A stretch of DNA of 64,000 bases from CS3-C152 sp964347025 (GTDB lineage Archaea; Aenigmatarchaeota; Aenigmatarchaeia; QMZP01; QMZT01): contig CAYFWU010000002.1 of assembly GCA_964347025.1 (NCBI GenBank), forward strand, positions 41,871-105,870, read 5' to 3'. Position 1 is the stretch's first letter, and every line of letters starts with the position of its first letter. Positions 8,901-16,194 of the stretch are shown here, one piece after another. Both the position numbers and the translations under genes were made by a program. The notes below the pieces were generated by a model, which saw only the letters and a list, made by a program, of their open reading frames with translations, did no database searches and had not been told where the DNA came from.

Positions 8901-10157
8901 AGTTGCTGTGGCTCTTGTATAGTCTCCTATTGATGTTGCACTATTCCCTGTTGCTTGTGCAAGTTCCCCTATTGCTGTTGCGTGGTCTACTGTTGCGTCT
9001 GAGTTGAGTCCCACTGCCGTTGAATAATCTCCTGATGCATTTGCTGAGTACCCTAGCGCTACTGCGTTTGATCCTGTTGCTTGCGCTCCATAACCCAAAG
9101 CTGCTGCGCTTACACCTGTTGCATCTGCATCGGCTCCCAAAACTACTGCGAACTTTCCTGCGGCGTTTGCATTCATTCCTATCGCTATTCCCTTTTCCTT
9201 TGGTGCATCTGAATAACCACCCAGTGTTATTGAGTATTCACCTGTCGCATTTGCAGTATTTCCAATAGCAACTGTAGTGCCGTTTGTTGCTTGTGCATTG
9301 GTCCCTATTGCCAATGAATTGCTCCCTGTTGCTGATGCACTGTCTCCTATAAAGAAGAAGGTAGGCATGGTGATGTTCCCGCTGATGTTCATGCTCGTAT
9401 TAACGTCAATAAAGGTTCCGTAATCAGTTATCGAGCTGTTGCCGAGCGTGAACTGACCTGTCCATTTTGGTATTATATTGGCTCCTCCGTTTCCTGTGAC
9501 GTTACCTCCTGAGTTCTCATCGAGTGCACAATCCCAATCGTTCGCAGATGTCCTCTTAAGTATTTCACCATCAGAACACGTCAATCCATCAGGCATTATC
9601 TCATCATAGAAGATCACGCTTCCTGTAGCATTGACATCACCAACTACATCCAGCTCCTGCTGCGGAGTTGCTGTTCCTATTCCAACTCTGTCTGATGTGT
9701 CATTAATGTACAGGATTCCGGATAAGTTAACAGCATTTTCCACTCCCGAGGCAACTTCAAATCGGTAAGTTGGTGTACTCGTCCCTATTCCAACCCTCCC
9801 ATTCAGCGAATCCACGTACAAAGTATCGGTGCTAACTGTGAAGTTCTGGGTGACGCTCAGGTTGTTCGGGAATACGAAGTATCCCGATTCGAACGTCCCT
9901 GACGATATCCTTGAAGCCGCATGACCCGGATCAGCCGGGGAGGCCTGAACTGTTGTCACCAGGGAGGTGAGACACGCGACCAAAATGATCGATAGAGCTA
10001 CCGCTAAACAAGGTCGCGCTCTGGGCTTCGCCATTTCACACAAACCGGCTAACTCAGAGCCAATTTGTCTGGAGTTACTAACGAAGGTATATGCGTTCCT
10101 TAACGAACGCAGGGCCACCTCCAGTATGGCGAAGATTACGGTTGCAAACCAGTTCAT
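5958..10157 (-). CDS. Giant tail-fibre/YadA-head-like surface adhesin (1399 aa)
   Basis: Start ATG at 10155-10157 is fixed by GGGAGGTGA 6 nt upstream. Two hydrophobic N-terminal segments are seen (NWFATVIFAILEVAL; then ACLAVALSIILVACLTSL-like after MAKPRARP), the second looking like a signal peptide ending VQAS. The body contains several modules of the form YVDS-NGRVGIGTSTP or QQELDVVG-INAT (about 25 residues each), as in phage and bacterial tail-fibre proteins. About 13 tandem 14-residue YadA-head-type repeats (AVALGYSANASGDYSTAVGL and similar) are encoded at about 8760-9360. Modules with CxDGEVLKW...W-C also recur. It ends NLTISSSSGNVIIQLG. Likely a fibrous extracellular adhesin. No intramolecular chaperone/peptidase domain is visible at the C-terminus. 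The architecture is bacterial/viral in character, so transfer is plausible. Confidence 0.8.
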   Translation of the reverse strand: MNWFATVIFAILEVALRSLRNAYTFVSNSRQIGSELAGLCEMAKPRARPCLAVALSIILVACLTSLVTTVQASPADPGHAASRISSGTFESGYFVFPNNLSVTQNFTVSTDTLYVDSLNGRVGIGTSTPTYRFEVASGVENAVNLSGILYINDTSDRVGIGTATPQQELDVVGDVNATGSVIFYDEIMPDGLTCSDGEILKRTSANDWDCALDENSGGNVTGNGGANIIPKWTGQFTLGNSSITDYGTFIDVNTSMNISGNITMPTFFFIGDSASATGSNSLAIGTNAQATNGTTVAIGNTANATGEYSITLGGYSDAPKEKGIAIGMNANAAGKFAVVLGADADATGVSAAALGYGAQATGSNAVALGYSANASGDYSTAVGLNSDATVDHATAIGELAQATGNSATSIGDYTRATATAATALGDSANATGQYATALGAEADAIHDNSVALGREAVTTAANQLMIGSPSYNLNTEVHGNINSTNYINATTDVCVQGGNCLSVVGGDITAVLEGWGINVTNSGGPQPRVNLSSFSAGDGLAFSQGVLSVNAGSGLQTSGDNVEVIAGSGLGINIDDVVVNTGNGIQISSDTVVLNQSCADGEVLKWNNTESAWICASDDDSGGTGDVTDVLQGWGITVTDPGGPQPRVNLSSGSAGTGISYTNGVLAINDGDGLGTSGDNVLVNVGNGIEISSDTVVLNQSCSNGEVLKWVSSGSYWNCSEDDGIGSESDTLDSVADRGATTDQNLTIDSDSDGVTNIADTLYVDGSSDQVGIGTQTPQQELDVVGNINATDNVTSMSDGMFSNQFRVRNKNTLNISTIETAWISVPKIQIPYYTNGDGPVYIIPDGSGNVSIGSTTTDGNRLYVSGNLEVNSGSIDVNASAPVINFVNETGNLALIRVQGGFMDIGDTTAAAPHLGLRLATSDLIRLTVLSSGEVGINAETPQNMLDVKGDINATGTINSSTDVCIQGGNCLSNVLGSESDTLQTVTTRGATTTDNVTIDSDSDGLTNISGTLYVDGSSDQVGIGTASPNRLLHVGNGTDAGQSYTTILATSTGDTGITVRDSTSDVEIEMTVFGGNGYVGAKTYDQLRFFTNDRWGDLVIDADGNIGINTTIPQTIFEIFTNHTSDGAFRLTRAATGRYGYLDVPHGAGSPFSIGASDGSSEVDAIQFATDTAGLGDIWVPNGKVGIGTTDPQQQLDVVGNINSTNYINATTDVCIQGGNCLSNVLGSESDTLQTVTTRGATTTDNVTIDSDSDGVTNIADTLYVDGSSDQVGIGTSNPNVDLEIADSSANAVLEVNRTDGVTAKISARVNEALFGTTTNHNLRLITNNAAKIYILNTGEVGIGDSTPDAILEVLDNSGSQLVLTHTDNVDYANFTVDSDGNLTISSSSGNVIIQLG
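6336..6520. repeat. Intragenic repeat, copy 1 of about 185 bp
   Basis: This stretch is nearly identical in length and sequence to 7089-7273, and its first part recurs at about 7845-7980. It encodes the SDTLQTVTTRGATTTDNVTI / YVDGSSDQVGIGT module of the adhesin. Such repeats can recombine and change adhesin length. Confidence 0.7.
7089..7273. repeat. Intragenic repeat, copy 2 of about 185 bp
   Basis: Second copy of the 185-bp unit at 6336-6520, colinear with no net length difference and only scattered substitutions. A short tail of the unit (CAGACAGTTTCCTCCCTGTA) is also found near 8650. Confidence 0.7.
8757..9357 (-). repeat. YadA-head-like tandem repeat array within the adhesin
   Basis: About thirteen degenerate repeats of 42 bp (14 residues) encode patterns such as A-x-G-x-x-A-x-A-L-G-x-x-A-x, for example ATGNSATSIGDYTRATATAA and NATGQYATALGAEADAIHDN. 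In trimeric autotransporter heads this repeat forms a left-handed beta-roll; here it is embedded in a non-autotransporter context. Confidence 0.7.
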
Positions 10158-10163
10158 TTCTCT

Positions 10164-10172
10164 TCACCTCCC
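10164..10172 (-). promoter_or_regulatory. Ribosome-binding site of the adhesin gene
   Basis: GGGAGGTGA on the minus strand with a 6-nt spacer to the ATG at 10157. It supports the long N-terminus that carries an extra hydrophobic helix before the signal-like segment. Confidence 0.65.
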
Positions 10173-10203
10173 CTTTGTGACTTATTGGTCACCATGATAT
10201 CAC

Positions 10204-12258
10204 CTAAAAGTCCGAATAGTAATGGAAATCATTTTTGAAGTACATATTGCCGGTTGCGGCATCTATGTAACCTTGGACATTACCTCCTGAATCTTTAATT
10301 ATGAAGTCATCCCCTCCCGAAGGGTTTAAGCTTTCCGTGTGTATGAACCTGCCTGTCGTTGCAAGGTTTCCGTATTCATCTATGTAGAGAACTGGCGTTC
10401 CTCCTGAATTGTGTATTATGAAGCTGTTGTCAGGAGGAGAAAGCGAACCCTGATCATACGAATACGAGCCCTTGACATCAACATTCCCGAACTGATCAAA
10501 CCTTGCGACGAACCCTGTGCTGTTTTCTACAAAAAGGCAGGGATTTGATGAATCACAGGTAGTGTTCGAGCCACCTTCGGTTATGTTCTCATCGCAGTCA
10601 TTATCCACGCATAAGTATTGCGTCGCCCCTTTCAAGCACTGCGCATCTGTCTGGCAGTCGTACCAGGTTCCCGAGCTGCACCAATCGTTATCACCATCGT
10701 TATCCACGTCTTTGTCCGTGTCTCCACTTGATGCGAAACAATTTCCGCCCTGATCTGCGGGATCATAACAATCCGATGCTACTTCATCCCAGTCATTGTC
10801 GAATGGACAACCATCTGTTGGTATACATAGATCCCAAGTGCCGCAGGTGTTGCAGATACAACCATCCGCGTTGTCGCATGCGCCGCCACCCGCCGTTCCT
10901 GCATATTCCGTGTCCTGCATGCAGTTCCCGGATGTGCATGCAGTTTCTAAATCACAATCTGAAAACCCATTGTTCCTCGTGTAAATACAATCGTTGCTTG
11001 TACAGGCTTCGGCACAATCGGTGCCTCCGTAACATGTTTGAGAACTTTCCCCTTCTGCATACTCTCCTGCCGGGTCGCAGTGACCTGTAGTAGTACAATC
11101 TACCCAAGTGTTAGAGCTTGAACATACATCATCATCCGCGTTGGAATCAACGTCCGCTGTTCCGGAAAGTGCATAGCACGTATCAGCATCAACGCAGTCG
11201 GTCGAAGGATTGCAGCAGGCGTCTGTTGATGCTGGCGGGTTTTCTATAGAAGCCCCATATAAACCGGTTAGATAATTCTCCCCGCTGTCATCACCACAAC
11301 ATTCCGCAGTGGTTCCGGCATCGAAAGAGAAACCACGGGTCGGTCCCCAGCAACTCCCTCCCGAACACCCGGTCGCCCCCTCGCTGCAGTCACACCAGTT
11401 CTCATCTCCGTCCCAGCTTACAGTGTAAAGGTTAAGGGGGCCTGAAGTCCCTGAAGTTTCGTTTTCGTAGAGGTTGCAGACAGAGGGCGTATCTCCTCCG
11501 GATGCATTGGCAGTTACATTCGCGGTGTACTGACCTTCTGTCGGGCAGAACGTGTATCCAAGCGTGTAGTTCCAGCTCTCGTTAATCCAAAATGGACTGG
11601 CGTCACATACACCTGTCTGTTCCCAGTAAGTCATTGTATACGTATCTGTAGTCCCCCCTCCTGATGGGGCTGTAACATTGACCCACATGTCAGCGACATC
11701 ACAGCAGTGACAGGGAACCACATCCGTTCCTGTGCAGTCTGCCCAGTTTTCAGCGTACACTTCCTCTCCCAGAAAAGAGAATTTCAGATAGTGATGACCT
11801 GTCTGCAGGATTCGCAGAACCAGCTTCCCTTTTTCACTGCATTCCCAGTCCCTTGCAATGATCTTTCCGTTGTCTATCCCCTCAGTCCATGTATCGCTTT
11901 TACCTTTTCCGGAGAAATGCCTCTCCACGCTCGCTAGCTCATCGCCGCAGTAGAGCTGGAGGAACTCGACATTCCTCTGGAAATACGTCTTCTGGTAGGC
12001 CTCTATTTCCAGATCTCCCTTCCCCTTGGTCTCGAACTCTACGATCCACCTCCCCCACACTGTAGGTTTGGAAACGGGATTCAGGATCTTTATGTGTTCG
12101 GTTTCGTATTCGAGTTCGGGTTGCATCTCTCCCTTTGGGAAGATCAGGTTCATGAGCATTTCCCAGATCGTTGTTTGTTCAGCTCTAACCTCGATGGGGA
12201 ATGCTGATAGGATTAGACAGATCGTTATTCCTATTACCAGTATCATTTTCTTATTCAT
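10204..12258 (-). CDS. Secreted cysteine-rich surface protein with C-terminal tail-fibre-like module
   Basis: 684 residues from ATG 12256-12258, chosen because GGGAGGCGG lies directly upstream; this puts a signal peptide first (MILVIGITICLILSAFPIEV). An N-terminal beta domain is followed by a very cysteine- and Asp-rich middle (for example CCNPSTDCVDADTC, CDLETACTSGNC, CDNADGCICNTCGTWDLC), probably disulfide-bonded and Ca-binding through DTDKDVDNDGDNDWC. The C-terminal 100 residues repeat a module, NSFIIHNSGGTPVLYIDEYG and DFIIKDSGGNVQGYIDAATG, related in style to the fibre modules of the neighbouring adhesin. Translation is coupled to the upstream winged-helix gene (8-bp overlap), so the regulator and this surface protein are co-expressed. 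Adhesin or surface-layer accessory is the best guess. Confidence 0.7.
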   Translation of the reverse strand: MNKKMILVIGITICLILSAFPIEVRAEQTTIWEMLMNLIFPKGEMQPELEYETEHIKILNPVSKPTVWGRWIVEFETKGKGDLEIEAYQKTYFQRNVEFLQLYCGDELASVERHFSGKGKSDTWTEGIDNGKIIARDWECSEKGKLVLRILQTGHHYLKFSFLGEEVYAENWADCTGTDVVPCHCCDVADMWVNVTAPSGGGTTDTYTMTYWEQTGVCDASPFWINESWNYTLGYTFCPTEGQYTANVTANASGGDTPSVCNLYENETSGTSGPLNLYTVSWDGDENWCDCSEGATGCSGGSCWGPTRGFSFDAGTTAECCGDDSGENYLTGLYGASIENPPASTDACCNPSTDCVDADTCYALSGTADVDSNADDDVCSSSNTWVDCTTTGHCDPAGEYAEGESSQTCYGGTDCAEACTSNDCIYTRNNGFSDCDLETACTSGNCMQDTEYAGTAGGGACDNADGCICNTCGTWDLCIPTDGCPFDNDWDEVASDCYDPADQGGNCFASSGDTDKDVDNDGDNDWCSSGTWYDCQTDAQCLKGATQYLCVDNDCDENITEGGSNTTCDSSNPCLFVENSTGFVARFDQFGNVDVKGSYSYDQGSLSPPDNSFIIHNSGGTPVLYIDEYGNLATTGRFIHTESLNPSGGDDFIIKDSGGNVQGYIDAATGNMYFKNDFHYYSDF

Positions 12259-12502
12259 TTCCGCCTCCCAGAGTAATGATTGGAGCTTCATTCCTTGGTT
12301 CAGCGTTTTCCGTCAGTGAAAAGAGCTTCGCCTTGCCAACATCCCTTCTCTTAACATGACCCTTCGCTTCAAGAACAGCGAGGTATTTAGAAGCTGTTAC
12401 ACGATGGACATTCGCCTTTTCGGCTATCTCAAGAATGGTGAGAGAAATATCGGATTTTCTTAATACGTCAATTATCAACTCCTCTAAAAAATCAGGACCC
12501 AT
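12251..12502 (-). CDS. Small winged-helix DNA-binding regulator
   Basis: 83 residues. Residues about 7-65 fit a winged helix: helix 1 LEELIIDVLRKSD, helix 2 TILEIAEKANV, recognition helix HRVTASKYLAVLEAKGHV, and a wing KRRDVGKAKLFSLTE. This is the MarR/ArsR/IclR-like arrangement common in archaeal regulators; no effector domain is present. Its last codons overlap the start of the cysteine-rich surface protein, and an unusual set of repeats lies directly upstream (12530-12582), so autoregulation of a surface-protein operon is likely. The exact family is not determined. Confidence 0.75.
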   Translation of the reverse strand: MGPDFLEELIIDVLRKSDISLTILEIAEKANVHRVTASKYLAVLEAKGHVKRRDVGKAKLFSLTENAEPRNEAPIITLGGGNE

Positions 12503-12529
12503 TTACCCAACCCTTTGAAGGCGAAAGCC

Positions 12530-12582
12530 TTAGACATCAGTGACTAACATTAATGTCTATTTTTAGACATTAATGACTAACA
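12530..12582. promoter_or_regulatory. Operator candidate: inverted plus direct repeats
   Basis: CATTAATGTCTA (12548-12559) and TAGACATTAATG (12564-12575) are a perfect 12-bp inverted repeat around TTTT. In addition TTAGACATCAGTGACTAACA (12530-12549) and TTAGACATTAATGACTAACA (12563-12582) are direct repeats matching at 18 of 20 positions with 33-bp period. They lie between the winged-helix gene (minus) and the GT2 gene (plus), a position fitting binding of that regulator and control of both directions. Confidence 0.6.
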
Positions 12583-12667
12583 CCCCATTAATTAATTATT
12601 GGTATGAATCCTATATATTTTTTATCTCTATATAACTTATAGTCTGTATCTGGAAAATGGTGTTAGA

Positions 12668-13378
12668 ATGCAGAAAGTAAAGAAAGATATTGTTTCCATT
12701 GTGATACCAACATACAACGAGAGGGAGAACATCGAGGTGCTGATACCCAGAATTTTCGACGCCCTTGAAAAGAAAAAGGTAAAGGGAGAAGTGATAATAG
12801 TTGATGACAATTCTCCTGACAAGACAGGAATTGCGGCAGAGGGATTTAAAGAGAAGTACAGGGTCAATGTTATACACAGGAAGGCTAAACTTGATTTATC
12901 TTCAGCTGTCTTAGAAGGTTTTAAAATAGCGGAGGGAGAAATAATTGGAGTGATGGATGCTGATATTTCACACCCTCCTGAATCAATACCAAAACTGGCG
13001 AAACCAATATTCAAAGGAGAGGCTGATTTTGTTGTTGGCAGCAGATACATGGAAGGAGGGGAAATAAAGGATTGGCCATTAAGCAGGATTGTTATTTCGA
13101 AATTCGCTGGTTTTATGGCGAGAGGTTTAACTAACATTAAAGATCCGATGTCAGGCTTCTATTTCTTTAAAAGAAAGGTCATAGAATCAGTTAACCTAAA
13201 AACAACCGGATATAAGATAGGATTGGAAATTGTTGTCAAGGGAAGATACGGGAAGTTGAAGGAGATTCCTTATACCTTCACTCAGAGAAAAACTGGAGAA
13301 AGCAAATTTAGTTTCAAGGAAGTTTTAAATTATGTCACAAACCTTTTCAAATTGTACTGTTACAAGGTAAAGAAATGA
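12668..13378 (+). CDS. GT2 polyprenol-phosphate mannose/glucose synthase (DPM1-like)
   Basis: 236 residues, single GT-A domain without extra membrane segments. It shows the family order: IVIPTYNERENI (residues 11-22), the nucleotide-binding VDDNSPDKT (45-53), the metal-binding DAD at 97-99 in MDADISHPP, GSRYMEGG (124-131) and the acceptor region PMSGFYFFKRKV. This is the pattern of dolichyl-phosphate beta-mannosyltransferases, which move a sugar from GDP/UDP-sugar to polyprenyl phosphate on the cytoplasmic side. The product would feed the GT39-like membrane transferases in this window. A TATA-rich leader (ctatataacttatag) precedes it and the operator candidate is about 90 bp upstream. Its stop abuts the convergent gene. 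Confidence 0.85.
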   Translation: MQKVKKDIVSIVIPTYNERENIEVLIPRIFDALEKKKVKGEVIIVDDNSPDKTGIAAEGFKEKYRVNVIHRKAKLDLSSAVLEGFKIAEGEIIGVMDADISHPPESIPKLAKPIFKGEADFVVGSRYMEGGEIKDWPLSRIVISKFAGFMARGLTNIKDPMSGFYFFKRKVIESVNLKTTGYKIGLEIVVKGRYGKLKEIPYTFTQRKTGESKFSFKEVLNYVTNLFKLYCYKVKK

Positions 13379-13759
13379 TCACTCGATATCCAACCACTGC
13401 TTTTTCATGGCAATACTTTCCAGACAGGCTCCCTTCAAACCCTCTTCTAGTATGTCCTCACACATTCCCTCCTCCAGCGAAACCCTTGCTATACAGAAAA
13501 TCCTTATATCCCGATCGTCTATCATTTCGCATAGTTCGAGGTCCGAGTTTATCTCAGCCACGTCGGAAAGACAGAAATCCCTATTCTCTGTTTTTTCACA
13601 GTCCCCAAGCTTAGGATATTCAGGGTATGTAGAACTAAGGCTTTGTGGTTGCTGGGTTTCATGTTCTATCTCCCCTGTTGGGAGAGTGACCTCGAACGGT
13701 ATGAATAGCACGACCAAGACGACAACAATCGCTATCAGGACATAGAGAAGGACCCTCAT
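13379..13759 (-). CDS. Membrane-anchored protein with helical Cys-repeat domain
   Basis: 126 residues: N-terminal transmembrane helix (VLLYVLIAIVVVLVVLFIPF), a Ser/Pro linker, then a Cys-containing helical domain with a recurring unit of about 19 residues (DCEKTENRDFCLSDVAE; LCEMIDDRDIRIFCIARV; MCEDILEEGLKGACLESIA). In each unit two cysteines about nine residues apart would form a disulfide between helices. I have seen such units in small DPANN surface proteins, but no function is known to me. It converges on the GT2 gene with zero spacing. Confidence 0.6.
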   Translation of the reverse strand: MRVLLYVLIAIVVVLVVLFIPFEVTLPTGEIEHETQQPQSLSSTYPEYPKLGDCEKTENRDFCLSDVAEINSDLELCEMIDDRDIRIFCIARVSLEEGMCEDILEEGLKGACLESIAMKKQWLDIE

Positions 13760-13811
13760 AATAAAAACAGTGTTAAATAAAAATAAATAACTTTGATTTT
13801 CAATCTATAAA

Positions 13812-14861
13812 ATGCTCAAACTCTTAAGACCTGTTTTGAGAACAAAGATAAACAGGAAATTCGATAGATTCAACCTACCCTACAAGGTAAATCTGCACAT
13901 AACCTATTCTTGTAATTCCAGATGCAAAACCTGTTTCATCTGGGAGAAATACAGGAAAAAACCTGAGCTGAAAGACAGGGAGTTAAAGACAGACCAATGG
14001 AAAAGGTTTTTTGAAAATTTAGGCGACAGACTTTACTGGGTTTCAATAGGAGGTGGAGAACCTTTCATGAGGGATGATCTGGTGGGAATAGTCTCCTCCA
14101 TGAATACAAAAAATTTATGCGTACTGAGCATTAATACCAACGGCCAGCTGACAGAAAAAATATACAAAACAATGAAAGAATTGCTGGACATGATACCTGA
14201 GAATGTCAGGGTATTTCTTGCAGTGAGCCTTCTGGGTTATGAAGATACACACAACCTTGTTTCGGGAAAGGAAAACGCATTCAAAACTTCAGAAAAAACA
14301 TACAAGAAGTTGGAATCTTTACAAACAAAATATGAGAACCTTTACCTTGAAAGGGAACTCGTGGTTAACAAATACAATGTTAATGAGATGCACAAAATAG
14401 CGGAAAAACTCAATGAAGAAAAAATTCCCTTTACACTCACATTTTCACAGGAATCAGATTATTACGATAACATGGGAAAGAACGTTGGATTATCCTCAAA
14501 AGAAAGGAAATTGGTTGCTAATATCTTAAAGAACTTGCGAATCCCCAGATACCAACGTGTAGATATAATTAAAGAGGTGTTCAAGAAAACCGCGATTAAA
14601 TTCTTCGAAAGCGGAGAAATTCCGAAATGCTATTCTTCATGGTGTTCTGTTAGGATAGATCCCTACGGAAACGTCCATCCATGTATCATGAGAAACGAGC
14701 TTATAGGTAACCTTGTCGAAAATGAGATGGACCTAGAGAAGACTATGCAGAGAAGCGAAAAACTCAAGAAAATACAGGAAGAGATAAAGAAGAAGGAATG
14801 TTCCTGCTGGACTCCCTGCGAGGGTTATCAGAGTATTGTTCAAAATCTATCGTTTTTATAG
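13812..14861 (+). CDS. Radical SAM protein with C-terminal SPASM-like cysteines
   Basis: 349 residues. The [4Fe-4S]-binding CxxxCxxC is at C34, C38, C41 (TYSCNSRCKTCFIW), followed by the SAM-contacting GGGEPFMRDD and NTNG. The C-terminal part has CYSSWCSVRIDPYGNVHPC and a final ECSCWTPCEG, which resembles a SPASM/twitch auxiliary-cluster region. In SPASM proteins such clusters act in peptide or protein modification (anaerobic sulfatase and RiPP maturases). TATA-like AAATAAATAA lies about 25 bp upstream. It converges with the following cobalamin rSAM gene with 1 bp between stop codons. Substrate unknown. Confidence 0.85.
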   Translation: MLKLLRPVLRTKINRKFDRFNLPYKVNLHITYSCNSRCKTCFIWEKYRKKPELKDRELKTDQWKRFFENLGDRLYWVSIGGGEPFMRDDLVGIVSSMNTKNLCVLSINTNGQLTEKIYKTMKELLDMIPENVRVFLAVSLLGYEDTHNLVSGKENAFKTSEKTYKKLESLQTKYENLYLERELVVNKYNVNEMHKIAEKLNEEKIPFTLTFSQESDYYDNMGKNVGLSSKERKLVANILKNLRIPRYQRVDIIKEVFKKTAIKFFESGEIPKCYSSWCSVRIDPYGNVHPCIMRNELIGNLVENEMDLEKTMQRSEKLKKIQEEIKKKECSCWTPCEGYQSIVQNLSFL

Positions 14862-14862
14862 T

Positions 14863-16194
14863 TCAGATTCTTAAAACTGTTTTCAGAAGCGTGACAAACA
14901 TCTCGTAATCCCCTTTTTGTAAAAGGGTTTGTGTGTTTAAAATGTAGTTCAGGTAGTAGTATGTAAACCTCAGCTCGGTGTTTGAAACCCCTGAAAAGTT
15001 ATGGTTTCTTGAAAAATCGAATTCAATCCAGTCCTCTGTTGATTTCGGTTCAGAGAAGCCGTTTTTAACCAGGAAATTGTATAGGGAAGTTTCGGGATAC
15101 GGCTGATAAAATCCTGCGTAGAGTACGCTCTTTAATCTCCTTGCAAGTTTTGCTGTTTGGGAGAGATCCTTCCTTGTTTCAGTCGGGATATCAAGCATGA
15201 AGGAAGCGACTGACCTCAAACCTATTTCATTGGAGAAGTCAAAAACGTCAATGATCTGTTTAACGCTGGTTCTTTTGTTTAGGAAATCCAGCATTCTCTG
15301 CGAACCGGATTCCACCCCGAAGAATATGTATTCGCAATCGTTTTTCTTGAATTCCTTAAGCATTTTTTTGTTAACATTGCTGACCCTAAACTGGCAGCCC
15401 CATCTTAAATCATGGCCTTTGAATAATCGAGACAATTGTATGGCTCTATCAGGATCGCTACCAATTAAATTATCCTCATAGTCTACCTTCAGGGCCTCTA
15501 TTTTTGGATAAGAATTCAAAAGGTTTTCAAGGTTCTCTCTTACTCTCTTCAAAGAATAAGGTCTCCACCCTTCACAGTAGAAAACCTTGTTGTAGCAGAA
15601 GTTACAATCGTAGGGGCAACCCCGGGAAGTAGGCAGAGCCATTGTCCTAAAGCCCCCAATCCATTTGAAGGTATAATCCTTAACATCTATGATATCCCAG
15701 GGTATTGGGGACAGGGAATCGAGATTTTTGACAGGTTTTCCTGGAAGATTGGACCTTATCTTTCCATCATCCTTAAAAACTATGCCTTTCACCCTTTTCG
15801 GATTTTTCAGGTTGTTGATAAGATCACTGAAGATTAAATCTCCTTCCCCGGCAACAACGAAGTCCACGTAATCCTCTCTAATTACCTGATAAGGTAGGAG
15901 GGATGAATGAACGCCACCCCACACCACTTTAGCCTGTGTGTTTTCCTTTGAGAATTTCGAAATTTCAACACAGGACTTCAGAGACTTTCCCGTCCAGCCA
16001 GTAAGCCCTATAACGTCGGGATCCGATTTCTTGATTTTCTTTTTAACCCGATCAATAGGAAGTTTATTGCAATCCAGGATTTCAACATCATTTCCCTCTT
16101 TCTCTGGGAGAGCCGCTACCTGAAGCAGACCCAAGGGTATTGAAGGAACCTTACCGGGAAATTTTGTTTCAGGATTTATGAGCAATATTTTCAT
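14863..16194 (-). CDS. Cobalamin-binding radical SAM protein
   Basis: 443 residues. Residues 1-130 are a B12-binding Rossmann-like domain (KILLINPET, LLQVAALPEKEGNDVEILDC, VVWGGVHSSLLP, VVAGEGD). The rSAM domain has C193, C197, C200 (TSRGCPYDCNFCYN). The DxHxxG motif of base-off cobalamin enzymes is not present after ILD. Known members methylate unactivated carbons or carry out cyclisations on lipids, antibiotics and pigments. Its start overlaps the end of the upstream SPASM-type rSAM by 26 bp, and that gene in turn follows a GT39-like gene, so a shared operon acting on a glycan or lipid is suggested. Confidence 0.88.
   Translation of the reverse strand: MKILLINPETKFPGKVPSIPLGLLQVAALPEKEGNDVEILDCNKLPIDRVKKKIKKSDPDVIGLTGWTGKSLKSCVEISKFSKENTQAKVVWGGVHSSLLPYQVIREDYVDFVVAGEGDLIFSDLINNLKNPKRVKGIVFKDDGKIRSNLPGKPVKNLDSLSPIPWDIIDVKDYTFKWIGGFRTMALPTSRGCPYDCNFCYNKVFYCEGWRPYSLKRVRENLENLLNSYPKIEALKVDYEDNLIGSDPDRAIQLSRLFKGHDLRWGCQFRVSNVNKKMLKEFKKNDCEYIFFGVESGSQRMLDFLNKRTSVKQIIDVFDFSNEIGLRSVASFMLDIPTETRKDLSQTAKLARRLKSVLYAGFYQPYPETSLYNFLVKNGFSEPKSTEDWIEFDFSRNHNFSGVSNTELRFTYYYLNYILNTQTLLQKGDYEMFVTLLKTVLRI

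Noticed and set aside
12530..12582. CRISPR repeat or transposon end
   Set aside because: Only two direct copies with an internal palindrome and no spacers or transposase nearby; an operator explains it better.
12637..13137. 166-residue minus-strand frame opposite the GT2 gene
   Set aside because: Fully antisense to the GT2 coding region, which has all family motifs; no start signal or homology seen.
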